Shown in pieces: positions 25,624 through 35,160 of a DNA stretch of 64,000 nt (position 1 is its first letter; every line of letters starts with the position of its first letter). A program made the translations under genes and the position numbers. This DNA comes from Kaistia defluvii (GTDB lineage Bacteria > Pseudomonadota > Alphaproteobacteria > Rhizobiales > Kaistiaceae). The stretch spans positions 496,001-560,000 of the forward strand of contig NZ_JAPKNI010000004.1 of the NCBI RefSeq assembly GCF_026343955.1, read 5' to 3'. Below the pieces are notes generated by a model. That model saw nothing but the letters and a program-made list of their open reading frames with translations. It did not search any database and was not told the DNA's origin.

Positions 25624-27651
25624 CTAACCGCGATCGAGCCAGGCCACCTGCTCCGGCGTCAAGTGGATGTCGAGCGCGGAAAGGCTGTCTTCCAGTTCCG
25701 CCAGCGTGCGCGGTCCGATCAGCGGCACCACCGGGAAGGGCTGCGCCAGCACATAGGCGAGCGCGATGTGGATCGGCTCGCGGCCGAGCTTCCCGGCAAG
25801 CTCGATCGCGCGGTCGCGGCGCTCGAAGTTCTTCTCCGAATACCAGACGCGGACGATTTCCTCGTCGTCGCGCTTGTCGCGACCGGCGCGGTCGGTGAAG
25901 AAGCCACGCCCCTGGCTCGACCAGGCGAAGTTCGGGATCTGGCGCTGGGTAAGCCAGGCTTTCCATTCGTCATCCGAGGCCGCGACGCAGCCGGCCCAGA
26001 TCGGGTCGAGCATCTCGGCGAGCGAGAAATTGTTGGAAAGCGCGCCGGGCTTCTGCTTGCCAGTCTTTTCGGCATAGGCGATCGCCGCGTCCATGCGCTC
26101 GCGCGTCCAGTTGGAGCCGCCGAACGGACCGCGAATGCGGCCGGCCTTCACCTCCGCATCCATCGCGTCGACGAATTCCGAGACCGGCACGTCCGGGTTG
26201 TCGCGATGCATGAAATAGATGTCGACATGGTCGGTCTGCAGCCGGTCGAGCGATTCCGTCAGTTGCTTGCCGATCACGTCGGGATAGACGAGCGGCGAAT
26301 GCGCGCCCTTGCCGATGACGACCGATTCCTTGCGGACGCCCCGGCTGGTCAGCCAGTCGCCCAGGATCTTCTCGGTCTTGCCGCCGGCATAGATGTAGGC
26401 GGTGTCGAACAGATTGCCGCCGGCCTCGTGGAAGGCGTCGAGCAGCACCGAGGCGCTGGCGAAATCCGGGAAGAATTCGAAACCAAGCGCCGCGACCGAG
26501 GTCGGCTGGCTGACGCCCGCCAAATGGCGCTTGGGGATCGACTTCGGGCCGCGCGAAAGCTTGGCGCCCTTGATCGTGGTGGTCTTGTGCGACGCCTTCT
26601 CGATGTCGAAGACGAGGCCGACCGAGGCGCGCCACTTGTCGAGCGTGCGCAGGTTACCGAGCGTATCGGCCCAGCTCATGCCGGGAGAATCCAGCTGCTG
26701 CTTGCCGGCGCGGATCGCCTCGCCAGCCGCATCGACCTCGAACGAATAGAGCCAGCCCGGCTCGACGACCTCGACAACCTCGACACTGGCGTCCGGCCGG
26801 ACGATGCGGATCGTGCCGGTGCCGCCTTCCTTGCCGGAGGCGAACCAGAAATCGGAAACCTCGATGCGGCCCTTGGTGCCGAGGATGCGCAGCACATTGT
26901 CCTGCGCCACCGACACGCTGCAGGAGACCTCGGCGAGGATGTCATTCGGGAAGGTCAGGATCGCCGCCGCCCATTCGTCGACGCCGGACTTTCCAAGATG
27001 GGCCGAACCCTGGACCTGGACCGGGTCGAGGAACGGCTTGCCGGACGCCGCCCCGGCGATCAGACGGGTCATCGACACCGGATAGCAGCCGACATCGAGA
27101 ATGCCGCCGCCGGCGAGATCGTTGGCATAGAGGCGATGGTCGGGATCGAATTTCGGCATGGCGAAGCCGAAGCTCGACTTGATGGCGCGGACTTCGCCAA
27201 TGGCGCCGCCGGCGACGAGATCATAGAGCCGCTTCGTCTGCGGATGCAGGCGGTACATGAAGGCCTCGGCGGCGAAGGTACCGGCCTTCTTGTGCGCGTG
27301 AAAGATCGCCTCCGCCTCGTAGGCGGTCAGGCCGAGCGGCTTCTCGACCAGCACATGCTTGCCGGCTTCGGCGGCCTTGATCGCCCATTCGGCATGGCCG
27401 GGATGCGGCGTCGCGATATAGACGGCATCGACCTCGGCATCGTCGAGCAGCGCCTGATAGCCATCATGGATGCGGGCGCCGGGAAAGTCGTCGGCAAGGC
27501 CCGGCCTGGCGGGATTGCGGCTGCCGATCGCCACCAGCTGGCCGGTCTGCGAATGCGTCAGGCCATCGCGAAACGCCTTGGCGATGCTGCCGGGTCCGAT
27601 GATGCCCCAGCGAACGGGGGTACGGCTTGGCGAAGCTTGGCTCGTGGCCAT
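25624..27651 (-). CDS. Gfo/Idh/MocA oxidoreductase fused to an aldo/keto reductase
   Basis: One 675-residue chain holds two complete redox enzymes. Residues ~13-345 are Gfo/Idh/MocA: Rossmann motif WGIIGPGSIA (15-24), the EKP motif at 103-105, and the substrate-domain segment GGGILDVGCYPVSM. After a short linker (~350-380), residues ~385-675 are an aldo/keto reductase with an intact catalytic tetrad: Asp416, Tyr421 (FDTAYIYAGG), Lys448 (VIGKGAHS) and His482 (YFMHRDNPD). SQGRGFF and VVPLIGPRT complete it. The ribosome binding site AAGGAA precedes ATG 27651. The two domains could act on the same sugar or polyol in sequence, but the substrate is unknown. No frameshift: the frame is continuous across the linker. 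Confidence 0.88.
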   Translation of the reverse strand: MATSQASPSRTPVRWGIIGPGSIAKAFRDGLTHSQTGQLVAIGSRNPARPGLADDFPGARIHDGYQALLDDAEVDAVYIATPHPGHAEWAIKAAEAGKHVLVEKPLGLTAYEAEAIFHAHKKAGTFAAEAFMYRLHPQTKRLYDLVAGGAIGEVRAIKSSFGFAMPKFDPDHRLYANDLAGGGILDVGCYPVSMTRLIAGAASGKPFLDPVQVQGSAHLGKSGVDEWAAAILTFPNDILAEVSCSVSVAQDNVLRILGTKGRIEVSDFWFASGKEGGTGTIRIVRPDASVEVVEVVEPGWLYSFEVDAAGEAIRAGKQQLDSPGMSWADTLGNLRTLDKWRASVGLVFDIEKASHKTTTIKGAKLSRGPKSIPKRHLAGVSQPTSVAALGFEFFPDFASASVLLDAFHEAGGNLFDTAYIYAGGKTEKILGDWLTSRGVRKESVVIGKGAHSPLVYPDVIGKQLTESLDRLQTDHVDIYFMHRDNPDVPVSEFVDAMDAEVKAGRIRGPFGGSNWTRERMDAAIAYAEKTGKQKPGALSNNFSLAEMLDPIWAGCVAASDDEWKAWLTQRQIPNFAWSSQGRGFFTDRAGRDKRDDEEIVRVWYSEKNFERRDRAIELAGKLGREPIHIALAYVLAQPFPVVPLIGPRTLAELEDSLSALDIHLTPEQVAWLDRG

Positions 27652-27925
27652 GGGGGATTCCTTCTTCCTGCGAAGTCTGCTGTCAGCGAAAAGCGGAAAA
27701 TCAGCGCGAGGCGACAGGCCGCTCGCGCGGTGCGCGGGAAGGGAATTCGAGTCTTTGGGTCATCCAGTCCTCCCGGCGGGACGCGCCGGTCCGCCCGGTC
27801 GATCGGAGCGGCCTCCCCCGCTTTTCCCCAATCCCCGAACGGCCGGAATTCACGGCCCTCACCGGCATGATTAGTTCGGGACTCGGCAATTCTGTCAATC
27901 CGCCGCCGAGCCCCATGCCCCGCTT

Positions 27926-28525
27926 TCAGGCACCAGGCCATTGCCCGTGAAAGGCGAAGTCCGAGACCGCCAGCCGCTCGCGCCCGCCCAATTCGCGCAG
28001 CCGGTCGCGCTCGGGCAGCATGTCCGGATCGCCGGGAAATCCGATGCCGATACCCGTGCAGGGCTCGAAACCTTCCGGGACATTGGCGGCGGCGATCACC
28101 TTGTCGCTGTCGAAGCCGCCGAACGGATGCACGGCGAGTCCATTGGCGGTCGCCTGGAGCAGCAGATAGCCGAGCGCAATGCCGGTATCGTGCCGGTTGT
28201 GCCAGAGCGAGCGGCCGCTGTCGGAGTGAAGTTTCGCGACCGCATAGGCGAGCACCGAGACACTGCGGACCCAGGGCTGGTTGCCCTCGGCCGCGCAATC
28301 GACCAGCGCATCGAAGAACGGCTCGCCGCGAAAGGCATAGACGAAGCGCCAGGGCTGCGTGTTGCTGGAGGACGGCGCCCAGCGGGCGGCCTCGAACAAC
28401 GGCTTCAGATCGGCCTCGGTCAGCGTCTTCTCGGGATCGAAGGCACGTGGGCTCCAGCGCTCGGCAATCACGGGCAGGATCGGCACGGCGGTATCGGCAG
28501 GCTTCCGCATTCTCAGGCTCTCCAT
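27926..28525 (-). CDS. Nitroreductase family protein
   Basis: FMN-dependent NAD(P)H oxidoreductase fold. Residues ERWSPRAFDPEKTLTEADLKPLFEAARWAPSSSNTQPWRFVYA contain the typical FMN-binding RS-R-F and W-PS-N-QPW motifs. LWHNRHDTGIALGYLLLQATANGLAVHPFGGFD matches the mid-protein region. At 199 residues it is normal for the family. Substrate unknown. 274 bp of apparently non-coding sequence separate it from the fusion gene downstream. Confidence 0.88.
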   Translation of the reverse strand: MESLRMRKPADTAVPILPVIAERWSPRAFDPEKTLTEADLKPLFEAARWAPSSSNTQPWRFVYAFRGEPFFDALVDCAAEGNQPWVRSVSVLAYAVAKLHSDSGRSLWHNRHDTGIALGYLLLQATANGLAVHPFGGFDSDKVIAAANVPEGFEPCTGIGIGFPGDPDMLPERDRLRELGGRERLAVSDFAFHGQWPGA

Positions 28526-28669
28526 GGCGGCGCCTCATCCCGAAGCACCCGCGGCGATCCTAAAGCCCCGTCCTGCGCGCGTAATCCCCCGGCTTGAGAA
28601 TTCGCGGCCATGATGTTTGATCAACGCCCGTGAAGGCGAAGCAGATTCGCCCTGGGAGGAGCAGCATCG

Positions 28670-29314
28670 ATGAAGAACGTTCTCGCCTATGGCGATTCCA
28701 ACACCTGGGGCGCCGCCACCGTCCCCCGCCCCGACGAACGCTACGCGCGGGAAGAGCGCTGGACCGGCGTCGCGCAGGCGGAACTCGGCCCGGACTGGCA
28801 TGTGATCGAGGAAGGCCTGCCCGGACGCTCGACCGTTCATTCCGACCCGGTCGAGGGCGAATACATGAACGGCAAGACCTATCTCCTGCCCTGCCTCCGG
28901 AGCCACCGGCCGCTCGACGTCGTCGTCATCATGCTGGGCACCAACGACCTCAAGGCGCGCTTCCACGTGCCGGCCGAGGATATCGCCAAGGGCATCGGCG
29001 AACTGATCAAGGTCATCAAGCAGGCCGAAGCCGGCAATGACGCGGGCGTGCCAAAGATCCTGGTGGTCGCGCCGCCGCCGATGCTCGACCACACCGGCCA
29101 GAAGCCGGAATACACGCCGATGCTGGAAGGCGGCTACGCCAAATCGCTGAAATTCGCCACACTCTACGCGGCGATCGCCAAGGAGCATGGCGTGGCGTTC
29201 CTCGATGCCGGCCAGCACATCCGCTCCAGCGCCTTTGACGGCATCCATCTGGATCCGGCCGACCAGGCCGCGCTGGGCAAGGCCATCGCCGCCGCCGTCA
29301 GGACGCTCGCCTGA
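28670..29314 (+). CDS. SGNH/GDSL-type esterase
   Basis: Cytoplasmic serine hydrolase (no signal peptide) of 214 residues. Block I is LAYGDSNTWG with nucleophile Ser10, block III is IMLGTNDLK, and block V is DGIHLDPADQ with the catalytic Asp and His. The family includes arylesterases and carbohydrate acetylesterases; the substrate is not evident. GGGAGGAG ends 9 bases before ATG 28670. It is divergent from the nitroreductase gene and converges on a GGDEF/EAL gene across a strong hairpin. Confidence 0.9.
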   Translation: MKNVLAYGDSNTWGAATVPRPDERYAREERWTGVAQAELGPDWHVIEEGLPGRSTVHSDPVEGEYMNGKTYLLPCLRSHRPLDVVVIMLGTNDLKARFHVPAEDIAKGIGELIKVIKQAEAGNDAGVPKILVVAPPPMLDHTGQKPEYTPMLEGGYAKSLKFATLYAAIAKEHGVAFLDAGQHIRSSAFDGIHLDPADQAALGKAIAAAVRTLA

Positions 29315-29350
29315 TCCGCCCGCTCAGCGATCCGGTCGCCGCGCGGCCGA

Positions 29351-29380
29351 TCGGGGATGCGCCTGCCGGCGCATCCCCGA
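29351..29380. terminator. Strong hairpin between convergent genes
   Basis: Perfect 13-bp stem 29351-29363 / 29368-29380 with a TGCC loop, lying between the SGNH stop (29314) and the GGDEF/EAL stop (29384). No T-run, but it can serve both directions. Confidence 0.65.
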
Positions 29381-29383
29381 ACT

Positions 29384-31564
29384 TCAGGCCATCCGCAAGG
29401 CATGGCCGGTATCGGCCGCGCGGTCGCTCTCGTTCAGCAGTTCACTGATCGCCGCCGCCGGCATCGGCCGGGCAAAGGCGAAGCCCTGCAGGTAGGAACA
29501 GCCCGCCTGCCGCATGATCTCGGCATCGGCCTCGGTTTCGATGCCTTCCGCGGTGACCTCGAGGTTGAGTGCGCGGCCCAGCCCGATGGTCGCCTCGCAC
29601 AGGCGCCGGGTCTCCAGGTCGACCGAGACGCCATGCACCAGCGACCGGTCGATCTTCAGCTTGTCGAACGAGAACCGGCGCAGATAGCCGATCGAGGAGT
29701 AGCCCGTCCCGAAATCGTCCAGCGCCACGCTGACGCCCAGCACCCGCAGCGAGGCGACGATGTGCTGCGCGCGGTCAGGGAAGGTGACGAGATGCGTCTC
29801 CGTCATCTCGATTTCGAGACGCCCCGCCGGAAACCCCGTTTCCTGCAGGATACCGGCGAGATTGCAATCGAAGCCGGGATTGCGGAACTGGACCGGCGAC
29901 ACGTTGATCGCCAGCCGGATTTCCGGCCATTGCAGCGCGTCGCGGCAGGCGTTGCGCAGCACCCAGTTGCCGACCGCGTCCATCAGGCCGTTTTCCTCGG
30001 CGACGGAAATGAAGAGATCCGGCGGAATGACGCCCTGCTGCGGATGGTGCCAGCGCAGCAGGGCCTCGACCAGGGCGGGCCGCATCGTCTGCGCGTCATA
30101 GATGGGCTGATAGACGACATGCAGCGCATCGGCGGCGACCGCGTCGCGCAATTCGCCGGCCAGCCGCTTGCGATCGGTCTTCTCGGCATCGATCGACCAG
30201 TCGTAGAGCGCGACGCGGCTGCGGCCGAGTTCCTTGGCCTGGTACATCGCGACATCGGCGCGACGCAACAATTCGTCGGCCGTGACGGATTCGCCATCGA
30301 CAACGGCGACACCGACGCTCGTGCCGATGGCGATCACCCGGTCATCCAGCAGGATCGGACCGTTCAGATAGCGAACGAGCCGACTGCCAATCTCCTCCGC
30401 CGACGCGACCGCCTCCCGATTGTCGAGCACCAGCGCGAATTCATCGCCACCCACCCGTGCCAGCAATCCCCGCCGCATGCAGATCGCCTCGAAGCCACGG
30501 GCGACCCGCCGCAACAGGCGATCCCCCATCTCGTGGCCATAGGAGTCGTTGACCTCCTTGAAGCCGTCGAGATCGAGAAACAACACGGCGACCGGCTGCA
30601 CCGGCCGGCGGCTCACCGCCACCTCCAGCGCCCGGGTCAGCGCCACGCGATTGGGCAGGCCGGTCAGGCTGTCATGGTTGGCGTCGTAGACGGCCTGGCG
30701 CTCCCGCCGCCGCACCGCGACAAGATTGGCATAGCCGATCCCCAGCAGAAACAGGATCGTCAGGCCGATAATGCCCAGGGTCAGATAGGCCATCGGCGCC
30801 ACGCGCGAGAAGGCCTCGCTGCCGCGGCTGCGTGGCAGCCAGGTCAGCGAACCCAGCGGCTTTCCGGTCGGATCGAACAGCCTTACGCCACGGGCGGCAA
30901 TCGATGGATCGAAGCTGAGGGACATGCCGTCGATCACGAAATCCTCGGACATCTGCCGGATCGAAAGATCGTCGAGGGCATGCGACAGCACCAGCATGCG
31001 CGGTCGCCCGGCCGGCGGCGGCACCGCGGGGGACAGGGGGAAGACAGACCCGACCGCGACGACCGCGATCCCGCCCGAGCGATCCTTCATCAGGCCGACC
31101 TTGGCATCGAAGGCGGCATACTGGCCGGCGAGGCTCGTGATCAGGGTCTGGAGCGGCGAGCCGAACTCCTCCAGCGCGCTGCGCGGCGCCACGCCGCCCC
31201 GCCGAAAGGAGAAAACGGTCTGTCCCCTTTCATCGAGCAGGTAGGCCGCGTCGAAGAAGACTCCGGTGCGGGTCGCATCCTTGAAGTTCGTGGTGGCGAA
31301 TTCCCTGTCGATTTCGCCATACAGCTTGATCGCCGCGTCGTCCCAGACGGAGTAGTCGCCGTGGATCTCGCGCATGCGCTTCTGGAAAGCCCGAAGCGAC
31401 GCCTCGGCCGCGCGCTCGGTTGCAATGTCGTCGATCCGGTCGACCTCGCCCGCCATCTCGTTCAGCGCGAAAAGCATGAACATGATCGACCCGACCAGCA
31501 CGAACAGAACTGGCAGAGCGACGCGCAGGCCGAACCGAAACGTGGATCGCTGGAGAAAACTCAT
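29384..31564 (-). CDS. CHASE4-GGDEF-EAL membrane protein (c-di-GMP turnover), copy 1
   Basis: 726 residues. Transmembrane helix ~15-35, a periplasmic CHASE4-type sensor (HGDYSVWDDA at 68-77), a second helix ~258-282, GGDEF domain with intact RVGGDEF (372-376), and EAL domain with EALLRW (500-505), NVSPVQF and DDFGTGYSS (616-624). Both catalytic signatures are complete, so it may make and degrade c-di-GMP. No RxxD inhibitory site is seen upstream of GGDEF. A second protein with the same architecture lies 1.4 kb away, same strand. The signal is unknown. Confidence 0.92.
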   Translation of the reverse strand: MSFLQRSTFRFGLRVALPVLFVLVGSIMFMLFALNEMAGEVDRIDDIATERAAEASLRAFQKRMREIHGDYSVWDDAAIKLYGEIDREFATTNFKDATRTGVFFDAAYLLDERGQTVFSFRRGGVAPRSALEEFGSPLQTLITSLAGQYAAFDAKVGLMKDRSGGIAVVAVGSVFPLSPAVPPPAGRPRMLVLSHALDDLSIRQMSEDFVIDGMSLSFDPSIAARGVRLFDPTGKPLGSLTWLPRSRGSEAFSRVAPMAYLTLGIIGLTILFLLGIGYANLVAVRRRERQAVYDANHDSLTGLPNRVALTRALEVAVSRRPVQPVAVLFLDLDGFKEVNDSYGHEMGDRLLRRVARGFEAICMRRGLLARVGGDEFALVLDNREAVASAEEIGSRLVRYLNGPILLDDRVIAIGTSVGVAVVDGESVTADELLRRADVAMYQAKELGRSRVALYDWSIDAEKTDRKRLAGELRDAVAADALHVVYQPIYDAQTMRPALVEALLRWHHPQQGVIPPDLFISVAEENGLMDAVGNWVLRNACRDALQWPEIRLAINVSPVQFRNPGFDCNLAGILQETGFPAGRLEIEMTETHLVTFPDRAQHIVASLRVLGVSVALDDFGTGYSSIGYLRRFSFDKLKIDRSLVHGVSVDLETRRLCEATIGLGRALNLEVTAEGIETEADAEIMRQAGCSYLQGFAFARPMPAAAISELLNESDRAADTGHALRMA

Positions 31565-31645
31565 GACACCGAGACAAGAACATGTTGCGAAACATCATTC
31601 AAACGCCATGCAAAACGTACCGCATAATCCTTGGAAGTTGCTTAA

Positions 31646-32869
31646 TCACCCCCCCTGATCGATGTACTTCCCAAGCAAACCGACAAGGGGGCTGCCTGCC
31701 TCTAGAACAATGTCGGACAGGTCCAACCAAGCCGCCAGATGCCGCAACTCCCCGGCCAGCGCCGCCAGCATGGGCTCCGGCTTGCGCAGGCTTGCCTCGG
31801 CAAAGACACCGAGGACGCGCAGGCGGCCCGCGGCGCGATCCGCCTTCAGATCGACGCGGGCTTCGAGCCGGCCGCGATGCAGGAACGGCATGACGAAATA
31901 GCCGAAGATGCGCTTCGGGCCCGGGGTGTAGAACTCGAGCCGGTAATGGAAATCGAAGATCCGCTCCGTGCGGGGGCGATGCCAGACAAGCGGATCGAAC
32001 GGCGACAGCAGCGCGGTCGGCGTCGCCCGCGCGGGGATCACGGCACCCTCGACCAGGTAGGCCCGCTGCTGCCAGCCCTCGACCCGCACCGGACGCAGCG
32101 CCCCCGCCTCGACCAGCTCGCCCACCGCCACCCGGGCTTCCGCCACGGGCAGGCGGAAATAATCGCGGATGTCGGTCTCGGTCGCCACCCCATGCGCCTT
32201 CGCGCCGGCCAGCGCCAGCGCGCGGATGGCGTCGGCCTCGCCCGGCGTCGCGATCGCGCCGACCTCGCCCGGAATGACCCGTTCGGTCAGATCATAGACC
32301 CGCTCGAAGGCGCCCCGCCTGTGGCCGGTCGTGACCTCGCCTGCCCAGAACAGGAATTCAAGCGCGGTCTTGCCCTTGTGCCAGCCCCACCATGGCCCGC
32401 TTCGGGTTCCCGGATCGTCCAGTTCGCTCGCCGCGAGCGGCCCGCGCCGGCGGATCTCGTCCACGACGGCGCGCACATAGTCGCGGTTCTCGGCGGCGAA
32501 GCGTGCGATGCCGGAATAGATGCCGATTCCCGCAGCAGCGCGCTGCATGCGCCAGCGCATCAAGGGATGCAGATCGAGCGGCAGCAGCGAGGCTTCATGC
32601 GCCCAATACTCGAACAGGGCGCGCTTCTTGCCGCCGGCAAAGGCGCGCGCGTCGAGCGCAGCGCGATCATAGGCACCGATGCGGCTGTAGGTCGGCAGAT
32701 AGTGCGAACGGACCAGCACATTGACCGAATCGAGCTGCAGCAGCCCCATCTGGCCGATGACCGGCGCCATCTGCCGCCATGATGACAGCGTCGCCTGACG
32801 GCGGCCGCCAAATCCCTGGGCGGCGAGAGCCACGCGCCTCGCTTCGTCTGCTGTCAGCCCGTCCGTCAC
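31646..32869 (-). CDS. AlkX/YcaQ-type DNA glycosylase (HTH_42 family)
   Basis: Winged-helix protein of the AlkZ/AlkX family, which excises bulky or interstrand-crosslinked alkylated bases. The catalytic QxD motif of the YcaQ subgroup is in MGLLQLDSVNVLVRSHYLP (Gln45, Asp47). The conserved FEYWAHEASLLP and the C-terminal LSPFDPLVWHRPRTERIFDF also match. The length is 407 residues with GTG 32869 as start, preceded by GGGGGA; a TTG two codons earlier is possible. It lies between two c-di-GMP genes on the same strand with gaps of about 80 bp on each side, so co-transcription with them is possible. Confidence 0.87.
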   Translation of the reverse strand: MTDGLTADEARRVALAAQGFGGRRQATLSSWRQMAPVIGQMGLLQLDSVNVLVRSHYLPTYSRIGAYDRAALDARAFAGGKKRALFEYWAHEASLLPLDLHPLMRWRMQRAAAGIGIYSGIARFAAENRDYVRAVVDEIRRRGPLAASELDDPGTRSGPWWGWHKGKTALEFLFWAGEVTTGHRRGAFERVYDLTERVIPGEVGAIATPGEADAIRALALAGAKAHGVATETDIRDYFRLPVAEARVAVGELVEAGALRPVRVEGWQQRAYLVEGAVIPARATPTALLSPFDPLVWHRPRTERIFDFHYRLEFYTPGPKRIFGYFVMPFLHRGRLEARVDLKADRAAGRLRVLGVFAEASLRKPEPMLAALAGELRHLAAWLDLSDIVLEAGSPLVGLLGKYIDQGG

Positions 32870-32949
32870 TGGCAATCCCCCGCCTCACCCGCCGTTTATG
32901 GCAAAGGGCGGAGGCGGAAGCTATACCCGCGCCGGCCGACCGAGGCGGG

Positions 32950-35160
32950 TCAGGATTGCAGGTTCAGGGCCGAGCGGCCCGGCTCGAAGCTGGGCAGTTC
33001 CAATTCCGGCAGGATGCGCCGGCTTTCGCCCAGCCGGGCCAGCAGGGCGGTGATCTCCTCGGCCGGCATCGGCTTGGCCAGATAATAGCCCTGCACATAT
33101 TCGCACTGCAGAAGGCGAAGGAGCTGCAACTGCTCGACCGTCTCGATTCCCTCGGCGACCACGGCAATGTCCATCGCGTCGCCAAGCGCGATCATCGACT
33201 GGATCAGCGCGTTGGCGGTGGGATTGGCGCCGAGTTCGGAAATGAAGGACTTGTCGATCTTGAGCCAGTCGAACGGGAACTGGCGCAGATAGCCGATCGA
33301 CGAGAACCCTGTGCCGAAATCGTCGAGCGACAGGCCGAAACCCATCGACTTCAGGCGGGCCAGCTTGCGCTTGGCGATCGTCGGGTTGCGAACCAGGAGG
33401 CCCTCGGTCAGTTCGAGCTTGAAGCGGTTCGGGACGACATCGTGCCGGCGCGCTATGGCGCCGAGATCGTTGGCGAAGCTCGGATCGCGCAACTGGGCCG
33501 GCGAAACGTTGATCGAGATCCGCAGACCCGGCCAGTCGACCATGTCCTGACAGGCGCGCTGGAACACGAACTTGCCGATATCGTGGATGGCGCCGGTCTC
33601 TTCGGCGACGGGAATGAACTCGGCCGGCGAGACGCGACCAAACTCCTTCGAGTCCCAGCGCACCAGCGCCTCGAGCGAAACGACGGCGAGGTCGCTGGCC
33701 CGCACGATCGGCTGGTAGACGACCGACATCTCGTTGGCTTCGATGGAACCGCGCAGCGCCATGCCGAGCCGCTTGCGATGCAGCGCCCCGGTCTCGAGGC
33801 CGGAGTGATACGGCACCGCGTCGCGCTCGGCGGCATTCTTGGCCTGATACATGGCGAGGTCGGCGCGGCGAAGCAATTCTTCCGGCGACACGTCGATCCC
33901 GTCGGAGACCGCATAACCGACCGCAGCCGTGACCTGAAACTGGAAGCCGGTGACGGTAAAGGGCTGGTCGAGCGCATGCACCATGGCGGAGGCGACCCCG
34001 GCGACGGCGTCGAGGGCCGGCCGGCCGGTCAGCGCCACGGCGAATTCGTCGCCGCCGACGCGGGCAAAGCGCGCATCCGACGGCAGGATCATCGAAAGCC
34101 TTTCGGCCAGCATGCCGACCAGCACGTCGCCGCCCTGGTGTCCGATCGAGTCATTGACCGATTTGAAGCCGTTGATGTCGAGATAGATGATCGCCGCCTC
34201 GCCCCGGGCGCAGGCCTCCTCGAAAGCGGCGCTGGCGCTCAGCTCGTTGAAGCCGAAGCGGTTGGTGAGGCCGGTCAGGCTGTCGGTGCGGGCGGCCTCG
34301 ATGGCCTGCTGCTCGCTCAGCGCCTGCGACAGCGCCAGGCGGCGGGCGCGCAGCACGGTCCACATCGCGATCAGGCAGAAGATCAGCAATCCGCCGGCGA
34401 TCGGCGCCACCACGTTGCGCAGCACGGCGAATCCCGGCGTCGGCGGCGTCCAGACGAGGCGTCCGATCACCTTGCCGAAGATATCGCGAATCTCCGGAAA
34501 CTCATGCGTCGTCTCGTTCGCCTTCACGGGCTCCAGGCTCAGATCGTTGATGAGGAAGCTGCGCCCCAGCTCGGAAAGGCGCTGGTTGTTGAGATAGAAG
34601 CCCATGGCCAGAACCGGCAGGGTCGACGGATCGACCGAGCTGGCATTCGAGACGGGCGCGATGCGGGACACGGCGAAAAGCAGGGTGCCGGCAGGCGTCT
34701 CGACATAGCTGGAGCGGGCCGCATTGTTCTCGACCGGTGCGGTGCGGATCAGGTCCTCGATCTTGCCGATCAGCGCCGGCGACATGACGGAGGCGGTGTT
34801 CGGCGCCTCCGGCGGCGTCCACCAGCCATATTTGACCTGGTGATCGGGCGACAGGATGACCAGAAAATCGGCGATCTGGGTGTCGACGATACCCGTCCCG
34901 ATATTGGCCTCGATCCAGGCTGCGTCGCCGCGCTGGTAGGCGTCATAGGCCTCCTCCCACCACGAATAATCGTTGGCGAGCCCCTGGACGCGCGTGTGCA
35001 TGGCGTCGATGCCACCCATGACCATGGTGCGGGTCTGCGCGGCAGCCTGGTCATTCTGGCGATACGCCATCCAGACCACGCCGGCGATGACGGTCACGAC
35101 CGTCACCAGGATTCCGGCGACCAGGTTGAATGTTATGCGCCCGGCGATCGGGTGAGACAT
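32950..35160 (-). CDS. CHASE4-GGDEF-EAL membrane protein (c-di-GMP turnover), copy 2
   Basis: 736 residues with the same domain order as the gene at 29384-31564. N-terminal helix ~11-32, CHASE4-type sensor with NDYSWWEEAYDA (63-74), second helix ~247-270, GGDEF intact (ARVGGDEF, 369-373), EALVRW (497-502), and DDFGTGFSS (613-621). The ending GYYLAKPMPAEEI is typical of EAL domains. No RxxD I-site. The two sensors differ clearly, so the paralogues likely read different ligands. Confidence 0.92.
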   Translation of the reverse strand: MSHPIAGRITFNLVAGILVTVVTVIAGVVWMAYRQNDQAAAQTRTMVMGGIDAMHTRVQGLANDYSWWEEAYDAYQRGDAAWIEANIGTGIVDTQIADFLVILSPDHQVKYGWWTPPEAPNTASVMSPALIGKIEDLIRTAPVENNAARSSYVETPAGTLLFAVSRIAPVSNASSVDPSTLPVLAMGFYLNNQRLSELGRSFLINDLSLEPVKANETTHEFPEIRDIFGKVIGRLVWTPPTPGFAVLRNVVAPIAGGLLIFCLIAMWTVLRARRLALSQALSEQQAIEAARTDSLTGLTNRFGFNELSASAAFEEACARGEAAIIYLDINGFKSVNDSIGHQGGDVLVGMLAERLSMILPSDARFARVGGDEFAVALTGRPALDAVAGVASAMVHALDQPFTVTGFQFQVTAAVGYAVSDGIDVSPEELLRRADLAMYQAKNAAERDAVPYHSGLETGALHRKRLGMALRGSIEANEMSVVYQPIVRASDLAVVSLEALVRWDSKEFGRVSPAEFIPVAEETGAIHDIGKFVFQRACQDMVDWPGLRISINVSPAQLRDPSFANDLGAIARRHDVVPNRFKLELTEGLLVRNPTIAKRKLARLKSMGFGLSLDDFGTGFSSIGYLRQFPFDWLKIDKSFISELGANPTANALIQSMIALGDAMDIAVVAEGIETVEQLQLLRLLQCEYVQGYYLAKPMPAEEITALLARLGESRRILPELELPSFEPGRSALNLQS

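Noticed and set aside
25621-27870. ~750-codon open frame opposite the fusion gene
   Set aside because: Antisense shadow caused by high GC. The minus-strand frame has full catalytic motifs in two known folds.
27652-27925. 274-bp gap between the fusion gene and the nitroreductase gene checked for a small RNA or gene
   Set aside because: No start with a ribosome binding site, no strong hairpin with T-run, no conserved-looking frame.
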